From Vulcanisaeta thermophila (GTDB lineage Archaea > Thermoproteota > Thermoprotei > Thermoproteales > Thermocladiaceae), in the NCBI RefSeq assembly GCF_001748385.1, contig NZ_BCLI01000004.1, forward strand, positions 372,001 through 436,000: 64,000 bases of DNA, read 5' to 3'. The notes under the pieces were generated by a model. The model was not told the DNA's origin and made no database searches. It worked only from the letters and a program-made list of their open reading frames with translations. Below, piece after piece: positions 56,618 to 64,000 of the stretch (its first letter is position 1; each line of letters starts with the position of its first letter). The translations under genes were made by a program, and so were the position numbers.

Positions 56618-57394
56618 TTAATTCCTATACCTGGAGACGCACTTCATGCGCATGTTCCTCAGTATTTTTATGAATTCGCTGCGTTTATCATTATCGAGCA
56701 TGACCGAGAGCAGGGAGTTCATGAATAAGCCATTGATGTTTCCAATGTCCCTCCTCATATCCTCAGTGAGTTGTTGCCTTACGTACTGCGACACTGCTAT
56801 GCTCTTTATAATTGCCTTAGCGTCACCAAAGAGGTTTTTCCTCTCGATACCGTGTACCACACCGTACCTCACCAACTCCGTAACATCAACCCTAGCCCCG
56901 GTCAATGCCTGGAGCGCCTCGTACCTAGGCATCCTATTGAGTAGTACCCTGTGCCCCATTATCATGGGTATGCCCATTAAACCCTCTGGGTAGCATAGGT
57001 AAACATCTGGTGGTGCTATGGTTAGGTCGCTCACTAATGCTAACTCCATGCCCAGGCCCAGGGCTGAGCCGTTGAGTATTGTTATCAGGGGCTTGGTTAG
57101 TACAGTGATCATTGAGAGTAGCGCCTTGACAGTGTTGACTAAGTCCCTAATGGCTTGGTACGTGGGCTCCACCACCTCCCACGGAACCCCCACTGTGAAG
57201 AATGAGGAGCCTGTGCCCGTGAGCACCACCCACTTAATGTTATCGTCATTATTCGCTATCGTGAGTGCCGTCATTACCTGAGTAATCGTGTCCAGGTCCA
57301 GGCGGTTCTCCGAGCCGTTGTTTATAGCAATGACTCCAATACCCTCCTCATTCCATATCATTACCCTATCAAACTTAACACCCTCATTAACCAT
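56618..57394 (-). CDS. Enoyl-CoA hydratase/isomerase family protein
   Basis: 258 residues with the crotonase fold. The oxyanion-hole segments (SSFFTVGVPWE and SALGLGMELALVSDL) and both catalytic-type Glu positions (GMELA and YPEGLMG) are present, so hydratase or isomerase activity on an acyl-CoA is plausible. No other beta-oxidation gene is adjacent. The following 242 bases (57395-57636) contain no gene that I can support. Confidence 0.78.
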   Translation of the reverse strand: MVNEGVKFDRVMIWNEEGIGVIAINNGSENRLDLDTITQVMTALTIANNDDNIKWVVLTGTGSSFFTVGVPWEVVEPTYQAIRDLVNTVKALLSMITVLTKPLITILNGSALGLGMELALVSDLTIAPPDVYLCYPEGLMGIPMIMGHRVLLNRMPRYEALQALTGARVDVTELVRYGVVHGIERKNLFGDAKAIIKSIAVSQYVRQQLTEDMRRDIGNINGLFMNSLLSVMLDNDKRSEFIKILRNMRMKCVSRYRN

Positions 57395-57636
57395 TACAGC
57401 GGTGGTGCAGGTCTTGGTTTTAACCTTTGCCCAGTGCCTCCAGCCATTTACCTTAAAGGTTATTCCGTGCTGGGATTTGCAGCGGTGGTCTTAACCCCTT
57501 AGAGAGCTTCGTGATCATTTCAATTCCTCATTAAACTACCCACACACGGTCCTCCGTAGTGGGTAAGCCATGTCACTTGGAATTAACACCCTCTATACGC
57601 GGGGGTTTGCACGGACATTGATTAATAATTGATTGC

Positions 57637-58533
57637 CTAGAGCCATATGGCATTTATTATCAATGCCGAGGCCAGCATGGCCGTGACATCGTTAACATCG
57701 TAGGGTGGTGTGTACTCAACGATGTCGAAGACCCTGGGCCTCAGGGCCCTGGTTAACCTCTTAATTATCCTGATTATCTCCCTCGGTGTGAATCCCCCTG
57801 GTGATGGGCTGTTAACGCCTGGCGCGTATGCGGGGTCCACTACGTCCATGTTAACGCTAAGGTGAACCTCCCTGTTGCTGCTTTGATTAATGACTTCATT
57901 CAGTACATTGTCTATTCCCACCTCATCCACCTGCTCCATGGTGTACACCTTAACATTCAATTTCTCAGCCTCCCTAAACAGGTACGGTGCATTTGAATGG
58001 GTCCTAACACCGATTATGAAAATCCCAGCTCCGGGATCCACCTCCCTAACCCACCTAACAACCTGCCCGGAGGTCAACCCCTCAGTCACAACCCTAACGT
58101 CAGGGTGCGCATCAAGGAGTATGTACGAGACGTCACCACCAACGGCTCTCCTAAAGCCCCTGAAGGCTGCGTATGACGTGGTGCTGTCACCGCCAATCAC
58201 CACCAACTCCCTAACAAGGCCCAGGGCCTCGGAAACCGTGGCCTCCACCCTACGCCAAGTCTCATTGTGATCACCCACGACTACATCCACATCACCAAGA
58301 TCCACAATACTTAGGTTATTACTGAATACGTATGGTGATGAGTAAAGCCAGGACCTAACCCTAGAAGGGGCCTGCCTAGAGCCGGGCCTGGTACCCACGG
58401 CACCATCCCATGGAACGCCCAGGATCCCCACATCCCCCTTAACCCAGCCCCTCCTGATGATCTCGCCTACCCTTACATCCCCTGGATCTTTAATGAACTT
58501 ATACATGGATTCCCTAATAAACGGCACACTCAC
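57637..58533 (-). CDS. Ureohydrolase-family protein with degenerate metal site
   Basis: 298 residues of the arginase/agmatinase fold. Of the six Mn ligands, DAHPD keeps its three, but GGDHS reads GGDST (His lost) and S-x-D-x-D reads SVNMD (first Asp changed to Asn). It may thus bind one metal only, use another ion, or be non-enzymatic. The C-terminal PGVNSPSPGGFT is standard. A canonical paralogue is encoded at 61280. A divergent partner at 58678 is a membrane permease. Confidence 0.78.
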   Translation of the reverse strand: MSVPFIRESMYKFIKDPGDVRVGEIIRRGWVKGDVGILGVPWDGAVGTRPGSRQAPSRVRSWLYSSPYVFSNNLSIVDLGDVDVVVGDHNETWRRVEATVSEALGLVRELVVIGGDSTTSYAAFRGFRRAVGGDVSYILLDAHPDVRVVTEGLTSGQVVRWVREVDPGAGIFIIGVRTHSNAPYLFREAEKLNVKVYTMEQVDEVGIDNVLNEVINQSSNREVHLSVNMDVVDPAYAPGVNSPSPGGFTPREIIRIIKRLTRALRPRVFDIVEYTPPYDVNDVTAMLASALIINAIWL

Positions 58534-58677
58534 GTTATGAGGCCTTAAATTTAAAAGTTTACTAAAGCCAATTGATCAAGAGAGATTGAAATATATTTAA
58601 AAGTTACTTCATATAGCTAACGGTTACGGCGGATAATAAGTCTTATTTTTGACACATAGGGAGAAGCCACGATATAT

Positions 58678-60159
58678 ATGAGACCGGAGGAGCAGGTAAA
58701 GATTGATTGGTCGTCGTTGTGGAGGAAGGAGGATTGGTGGGCCCTTTGGATAGGGCTATTGATCTTCTTCCTAGCCCTACCTGGCTACTACGGAGTGTAC
58801 CTACTGGGTTGGGTTCCCAGGGTTGCTGCGCCCTGGCTTGATCCATCGCAAAGCATAATAGTTGTTGCCCAAAGGCTAACAATGACTAAGGCTTACCTGG
58901 GGCTTAACCCTGTACTTAGCGTATTTTTCCTTTACTTATTTCTACTGGCAATACTAACCTTTGCCGCCTGGTTAATGAAGTACAACGTGAAGAGATTTGT
59001 GGCCGGCTTCACGATAATCTTCATCTTAACATTCGGCTTCTGGTGGCTCTTTGGCTATGCCTACTTCAACGCGACCCCCGATCAATACGCAAAACTTCAC
59101 ATTACCTGGTCCATACCCGTGGGTGCTGATGGTATATTGATATACCTACTCCTAATCGGTTTGTTTATATCAAACGTTATCTTTTACAAGAAGTTACCCG
59201 CTGTTCTCGAGGCAGGTGCTAGGACTGAGTGGTATATAAAAACGGCCATCGTCCTCCTTGGCGCATTGGTTGGCGCATCATCACTTAGGTACATGACGAT
59301 AGCCGTTACTTTGGTTGAGAGGTCATTAATCGCTATAGTGGCCGCATACCTAATCTACTGGCCAATATCGTACTTCCTCTCTTATAAATTATTCAAACTC
59401 GAACAGAAGTGGGCAGCCACGCTGGCCTCGGGCGTGAGTATATGTGGTGTTTCCGCAGCCATAGCAACGGCAGCCGCAATAGGTGCTCCATCTATTGTTC
59501 CAGCTACTATTGCGTCTATAATAGTTCTCTTCGCAGCAGTGGAGTTGGTAATACTACCTTTTGTTGCATCCTCAATACTTAAGTGGGCTCCCTACGCAGC
59601 TGGTGCCTGGATGGGGTTGAGCGTTAAGACTGATGGTGCTGCTGCCGCAAGCGGTGCCTTGACCGATGCCTTAATTAGTGCTCAACCTGGCCTCGCGGTT
59701 TATAAGACATGGGTTTTAAGTACTGCAGTCATGACTAAGGTGTTCATTGATATATGGATTGGTCTGTGGGCTTTCATACTAGCTGTGATATGGCTCACCG
59801 TTGTTGAGAAGAAGCCGGGGCAGAAGGTGCCGGCGATAATGATTTGGTTTAGGTTCCCGAAGTTCGTGCTGGGCTATTTAGCTACGTGGTTGATACTATG
59901 GGGAATAGGCTTCACGGTGGGTGCCGTGGCAGCCTCTAAGTTAATGGTGGGTGGTATAACGCCACAGACCGAGTTATTTAGGTACTTCTTCTTCGCACTG
60001 ACCTTCATGTCCATAGGACTAACCACTAGGTTTAAGACCCTCGCTGAGATAAAGGCAGGGCGTATAATAGCGGCTTACGTAGTATCGTTAATCATAATCA
60101 TCTTCATAGCCCTTGGACTCTCAATAGCCTTCTTCGCTGGACTACCACCACCTGCGTGA
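58678..60159 (+). CDS. YeiH-type (UPF0324) integral membrane permease
   Basis: 493 residues with about 13 hydrophobic segments. The central TLASGVSICGVSAAIATAAAIGA motif and the later TKVFIDIWIG region identify the conserved hypothetical family PF03601, labelled putative sulfate exporter. The two extra N-terminal segments and a soluble loop make it longer than the usual 330-350 residues. The TGA stop overlaps the next gene's GTG, so they are translationally coupled. Confidence 0.75.
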   Translation: MRPEEQVKIDWSSLWRKEDWWALWIGLLIFFLALPGYYGVYLLGWVPRVAAPWLDPSQSIIVVAQRLTMTKAYLGLNPVLSVFFLYLFLLAILTFAAWLMKYNVKRFVAGFTIIFILTFGFWWLFGYAYFNATPDQYAKLHITWSIPVGADGILIYLLLIGLFISNVIFYKKLPAVLEAGARTEWYIKTAIVLLGALVGASSLRYMTIAVTLVERSLIAIVAAYLIYWPISYFLSYKLFKLEQKWAATLASGVSICGVSAAIATAAAIGAPSIVPATIASIIVLFAAVELVILPFVASSILKWAPYAAGAWMGLSVKTDGAAAASGALTDALISAQPGLAVYKTWVLSTAVMTKVFIDIWIGLWAFILAVIWLTVVEKKPGQKVPAIMIWFRFPKFVLGYLATWLILWGIGFTVGAVAASKLMVGGITPQTELFRYFFFALTFMSIGLTTRFKTLAEIKAGRIIAAYVVSLIIIIFIALGLSIAFFAGLPPPA

Positions 60160-61241
60160 TGAGGTGTTTATCATTAATTTTAAAAATTAATAATAATTTC
60201 AATTTTTATCCACGAATAGCTCAGGTGGAAATTTCCACATCATGCAACGCATCATGCGTTTACTGTCCACGTACGGTATTGAGGAGTGAGTGGGTTTCTA
60301 GGTTCATGGACCTTAAGTTATACAGTCACGTGATAAAGGAGTTACTAAGCATGGGGTCGGTGAGGTACGTGCACTTACAGGGATGGGGCGAACCCCTCTT
60401 ACACCCCAATCTTTCAAGCATTATCAATGAGGTTCGTAATAAGGTTAATTTCGGTCTCACAACAAATGGGATGCTACTAAATGAGCATTATGCACGTATG
60501 TTGTTAGAGTCAGGGATTGACGTAATTGCAGTGACTTTCGCAGGGGCCTTCCCATCAACACATAATGCCATAAGGAGGGGTTGCGACTTCAATATTCTCA
60601 TTAATAATGTAAGAGGGCTCATTAAAATTAAGGAAATGTTAAAGAGCGATTCCAGAGTAATAGCTAGTTATATCATGATGTCAGTAAATATCCACGAATT
60701 ACCCGACTTCATAGAGCTGGTTAGTAACCTAGGAATTGAGGAAGTAGTGCTTGACAATCTATCGTACATATTGAATAAGGGTATGATTATATTAAGGGCA
60801 TTCTCAGACCCCATAGAGAGGAAATTTAAGGTCTATGAACGTATAATTAATTTAGCACTAAAAAGGGCTAGGGAATTAGGCATTAAATTATTCACATACT
60901 CACTAAATTGCTGGGAACTCACTGAATGCCCCGAGAGGCCCACTGAAACCATATTCATAAATATTAATGGCCACGTCTCACCATGCGTCTTCCTAAATCT
61001 ACCAACAAGAAGTAATCATATACCACGTTGCTTCATGGGTAAATGTTTTAAGATGGAGAAGATAATATTCGGTAATTTAAATAACAATAAAATTATAAAC
61101 ATATGGAATGATAAAGCTTATAGGGAATTCAGGTTTAGATTTATAAGGAGGCATCAAAGTCTTACCTCGATTAATGAATTTAACATAGACCTAATGCCGC
61201 CCGACCCATGCATTACCTGTTATAGACTATATGGAATTTAA
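60156..61241 (+). CDS. Radical SAM protein with SPASM-like C-terminus
   Basis: 361 residues. The cluster motif CNASCVYC is near residue 31 (VEISTSCNASCVYCPRT). The C-terminal part has CPERPTETIFININGHVSPC, CFMGKC and CITC, probable ligands of auxiliary Fe-S clusters as in SPASM/Twitch proteins. The gene is noticeably richer in A and T than its neighbours (many ATA, AAT and TTA codons), which may mean recent transfer. Overlap with the permease (GTGA) implies joint function. The substrate is not known. Confidence 0.75.
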   Translation: MMRCLSLILKINNNFNFYPRIAQVEISTSCNASCVYCPRTVLRSEWVSRFMDLKLYSHVIKELLSMGSVRYVHLQGWGEPLLHPNLSSIINEVRNKVNFGLTTNGMLLNEHYARMLLESGIDVIAVTFAGAFPSTHNAIRRGCDFNILINNVRGLIKIKEMLKSDSRVIASYIMMSVNIHELPDFIELVSNLGIEEVVLDNLSYILNKGMIILRAFSDPIERKFKVYERIINLALKRARELGIKLFTYSLNCWELTECPERPTETIFININGHVSPCVFLNLPTRSNHIPRCFMGKCFKMEKIIFGNLNNNKIINIWNDKAYREFRFRFIRRHQSLTSINEFNIDLMPPDPCITCYRLYGI

Positions 61242-61279
61242 CATAAACATACCTCAAGGATTTAATTGATGATAATGAT

Positions 61280-62254
61280 TTAGTAGTTTTTGAGCATTAG
61301 TTTTGATTTTACAGACATTGCCTGGTATAGTATGTTTGCCGCTAATAAACTTGTTATGTTTGCTACATCCAATGGTGGCGCTACTTCAACAACATCAAAG
61401 CCCACTAGGTTTATTTTAGCATCGGCTAAGCTCCTTATTATCCTGAGAACTTCATTACTCGTAAATCCCCCTGGCTCCCTGGTCCCAGTACCCGGCGCAT
61501 AGGCTGGGTCTACTACGTCTATATCAAATGAGACATACACATTCCCCTCGAGGCTCCTTAATTCGCTTATTAACCACTCAATTCCCCTCTCTTCGACCTC
61601 ACGCATCATTATTACTCTAATGGGTACTGGAGATTCCCTGGGATAGTTAAAGTCGGACTTATCGTATTGAGTGCCCCTTATACCTACCTGCACAACCTGG
61701 GCTATCAATCCCTCCTCAATAGCCCTCCTAACCCATGTACCATGGGTATACTTCTCACCCCAATACTCATCCCAATAGTCAAGGTGTGAGTCAAAGTGTA
61801 GAAGTATGGGTTTAAACATTTTACCTATAGCCCTTAATACACCCAATGTTATGCTATGATCACCACCCGCTATGAATAGTGTGGCTCCCTGATTAATTAC
61901 GTCCTTTACTACTTCCTCAATCCCATCCAGAGTTTTGGTTATGCTTACGGGTATAACATCAACATCACCGTAATCCACAGCCCTAAGGACCTTGAATGGG
62001 TATACGTCTAATTCAGCATTATAGGGCCTTAGGATTCTCGACTCGGATCTAATGTATTGAGGCCCAAACCTAGCACCCACATAAAACGTTGCGCCACCAT
62101 CAAATGGAACACCAAGAAATACCCCTAGAACATTATTATCCCTCAGATTCCTAGTGAATGGGAGCCTCGCGAATGTTATTATTTGAGTAAAACGTGGGGA
62201 TTTGAGTGCATCTATGGGCCGGCCTGGTTCCCAGGATGCCATGTTTTCACTCAC
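61280..62254 (-). CDS. Ureohydrolase, agmatinase/formiminoglutamase-like
   Basis: 324 residues with all metal ligands of the family: GGDHS, DSHLD and SFDIDVVDP. It could hydrolyse agmatine, arginine or N-formiminoglutamate. The last option fits the context: the upstream MFS gene and the divergent urocanate hydratase gene suggest histidine breakdown (HutG role). Its ATG at 62254 overlaps the MFS stop by 8 bases, so the genes are co-translated. Confidence 0.85.
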   Translation of the reverse strand: MSENMASWEPGRPIDALKSPRFTQIITFARLPFTRNLRDNNVLGVFLGVPFDGGATFYVGARFGPQYIRSESRILRPYNAELDVYPFKVLRAVDYGDVDVIPVSITKTLDGIEEVVKDVINQGATLFIAGGDHSITLGVLRAIGKMFKPILLHFDSHLDYWDEYWGEKYTHGTWVRRAIEEGLIAQVVQVGIRGTQYDKSDFNYPRESPVPIRVIMMREVEERGIEWLISELRSLEGNVYVSFDIDVVDPAYAPGTGTREPGGFTSNEVLRIIRSLADAKINLVGFDVVEVAPPLDVANITSLLAANILYQAMSVKSKLMLKNY

Positions 62255-63495
62255 GTCTCCTTAGTACGAGGTACACGGCCATTAGATAACTTATGATCAT
62301 TAGTACGGATCCAATCACCATGTTTATGGTAATGGCGGGTAGCCAAGGACCTGGCTCTGTGGATGCCCCAGCCATGAGTGTGGTTATTATTGCTGCCCAG
62401 GCCGCTAACCAGGTACCACCATTGTAACCTAGACCAGTTCCAGTGGATCTAACATTGGCTGGTAGAAGATCCCTAATGTAGACCTGCATAACCCCGACTG
62501 GTAATACGGCTATGAAATCCCAGAGTAGTACGAGCCAACCATTATAGCCAATTAATATCCCGTACATTGTTGGGTATATTAGTATTAGGAGTATCAGTGC
62601 CGTTACCAGTAGGGCTTTCCTGGAACCTCCCAGTAAATCCACAAGTACACCACCAAACACACTACCCGCCGCATCACTGGCTGAAAGCACGGTTAGTATT
62701 AACCCAGCTAGTGCGGCTGAGTAGCCTAGAACATCCTGTAGTATGAAGGGTGATGGTTCAAGCATAACGTAGTACTCATAGAGGAATCCCATTGTTGCAA
62801 GGAGGATGGTTATCATTGGTAGCCAGTAATTCCTGAATAGAACCTTATATGGACTCTTAACCCTCTCCGCTCTCTCCCATTCTGGGGATTCGGTTAAGAA
62901 TCTTCCTCTAAATATAAAGGCTACTACAGTTGTTATTATGCCGCTCCAGAACACTATTCTCCAACCTATGGTAGTCATCGCACTACTGGGTAAGTATGTT
63001 GCAACTATGGTGTACGTAAAGGTGACACCGAAGACACCCAAATCAAAACCAGCCTGCATAATGCCACTGGCAAGTCCCCTCCACTTAGTGACACTCTCCA
63101 CACTCATAATACCACTTGCTGAGTACTCCCCACCAAGGAAGAAGCCCACCGCAAACCTTAATAAGAGAAGGAGTATTATAGCGGCTATCCCAGCCTGGGC
63201 ATAGGTTGGTAAAAAGCCCGTTAGGAAACTAGCCATTCCAGCGCCTAACATGGTTATGTAAAGTACGTAACGCCTGCCCAATTTATCGGCTAAATCACCA
63301 AAATATACCACCAAGTGGCCTAACAGCTAAAGATAAACTGAATGCTGCCAGCGTTGCCAACATTGATCCCAGGGCACCTAGTTCACTAAAGAATACCTCC
63401 CTTATGACCGGTGCTACAAAGCTATATGCTATAAAGTCATAGGCGTCCAATCCCCAACCAAGCATGGAGCCAACCGCATTACGCCAATTAAACAT
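62247..63495 (-). pseudogene. MFS transporter gene with a frameshift
   Basis: Two frames make one MFS protein of about 415 residues. The first, from ATG 63495, encodes 66 residues ending in RPLGGIFW; the second continues with GDLADKLGRRYVLY. Joined they give the family loop 2-3 signature RPLGGIFGDLADKLGRR. One extra T in a TTTT run near 63300 (minus strand) explains the break. The remainder, with helices 3-12 and FLTESPEWERA after helix 6, is intact and resembles metabolite:H+ carriers. It may be a true mutation, a sequencing error or a slippage site. Confidence 0.8.
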
Positions 63496-63565
63496 TACCT
63501 GTACATTATTATGTTCCTATTTCACTTGTAAAATTATACTAATCTATTTTTAAGCCTTACATTAT

Positions 63566-63580
63566 GATAATACTTATAAG
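63566..63580 (+). promoter_or_regulatory. TATA box of hutU
   Basis: ACTTATAAGC lies about 26 bases before ATG 63603 in the 107-base divergent region shared with the MFS gene, giving a leaderless hutU mRNA. Confidence 0.55.
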
Positions 63581-63602
63581 CTTAGGATCAAAAGGCAATG
63601 TA

Positions 63603-64000
63603 ATGTCGGTACCCCAGAGGTACAGGGGTAGGCCTATTGAGGAGCTTATATCCTCGGGTTATTATGATCCCGAAACCAGGACTGTGCGTGCTATTAAGGG
63701 TCATGAGCTCCATGTACATAGCCGTGACTGGCAGTTGGAGGGTCCCCTACGGATGTTGTTTCATGTTCTTGATCCCGAGGTGGCCAAGGATCCTAAGAAC
63801 CTGGTTGTCTATGGTGGTACTGGCAAGGCTGCCAGGTCTTGGGAGGATTTTGAGGCCATTGTTGATGCGTTACTCACCATGGATAGTGAGGATACGTTGG
63901 TTATACAAAGTGGGCAGCCCGTGGCTATTTTCAAGACTGATAAGAGGGCCCCTAGGATTGTCATGAGCAATGCCATGCTTGTCCCCAAGTGGGCTGATTG
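63603..64000 (+). CDS. hutU: Urocanate hydratase, N-terminal part (continues past window)
   Basis: An open frame from ATG 63603 to the window edge, about 132 residues. The sequence follows HutU closely: WQLEGPLRMLFHVLDPEVA, VVYGGTGKAARSWEDFEAI, TLVIQSGQPVAIFKTD and MSNAMLVPKWAD. The enzyme converts urocanate to imidazolone propionate with a tightly bound NAD+. It is divergent from the MFS-ureohydrolase pair, which together suggest histidine catabolism. Confidence 0.92.
   Translation, partial: MSVPQRYRGRPIEELISSGYYDPETRTVRAIKGHELHVHSRDWQLEGPLRMLFHVLDPEVAKDPKNLVVYGGTGKAARSWEDFEAIVDALLTMDSEDTLVIQSGQPVAIFKTDKRAPRIVMSNAMLVPKWAD

Overview
The window reads as chromosomal DNA of a hyperthermophilic crenarchaeon of the Thermoproteales, most like the Vulcanisaeta/Caldivirga group (inference from gene content; no database was searched). 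Supporting signs are a glycerol-1-phosphate dehydrogenase for archaeal lipids, type 2 isopentenyl diphosphate isomerase, a TIP49-like RuvB helicase, Nop5 and fibrillarin, a thermopsin-like protease, tRNA genes interrupted by several introns, isolated ribosomal protein genes (S19, L7Ae-S28e and L2 in three places), and many genes whose start codon lies about 25 bases after a TATA-like box, meaning leaderless mRNAs.

Layout. 1-6391: truncated egsA, a DUF47-PiT phosphate uptake pair, a TIP49-like ATPase, a beta-CASP nuclease and unknown genes. 6392-11887: a divergent pair of SPASM radical SAM genes resembling the alternative heme pathway, a histidine phosphatase, an M24 peptidase and a MptE-like pterin enzyme. 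12553-17846: a membrane pyrophosphatase followed by pyruvate phosphate dikinase. 18077-24500: a TauE-type permease, nop5-flpA, an HTH regulator, trm1 and a small kinase-like gene. 24501-35955: regulators, PLP enzymes, an M20 peptidase, AlaX, a house-cleaning NTPase, a VOC protein and acetoacetyl-CoA synthetase. 36090-49795: ribosomal genes, two MFS carriers, a thermopsin-like protein, an RNase Z-like enzyme, IDI-2, L2, a probable structural subunit of tRNA-splicing endonuclease, a radical SAM gene and a rhomboid. 50240-52917: an island bounded by two intron-bearing tRNA genes (Pro, Ile) that holds a badly decayed secreted-protein gene. 53041-64000: a MetE-like protein, DNA ligase, a crotonase, two ureohydrolases, a YeiH-type permease with an overlapping AT-rich radical SAM gene, a frameshifted MFS gene and the 5' part of urocanate hydratase.

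Themes. RNA modification is prominent: L7Ae, Nop5 and fibrillarin are all here with three candidate C/D box guide RNAs (about 624-682 minus, 11136-11191 minus, 49823-49882 plus), alongside Trm1, AlaX, an RNase Z-like protein, an EndA-like subunit and two tRNAs that need splicing. The tRNA-Ile gene has two introns, at 29/30 and 37/38. The right end looks like a histidine-utilisation cluster (HutU, MFS carrier, formiminoglutamase-like ureohydrolase). No CRISPR array, intact transposon or complete novel multi-gene system was seen.
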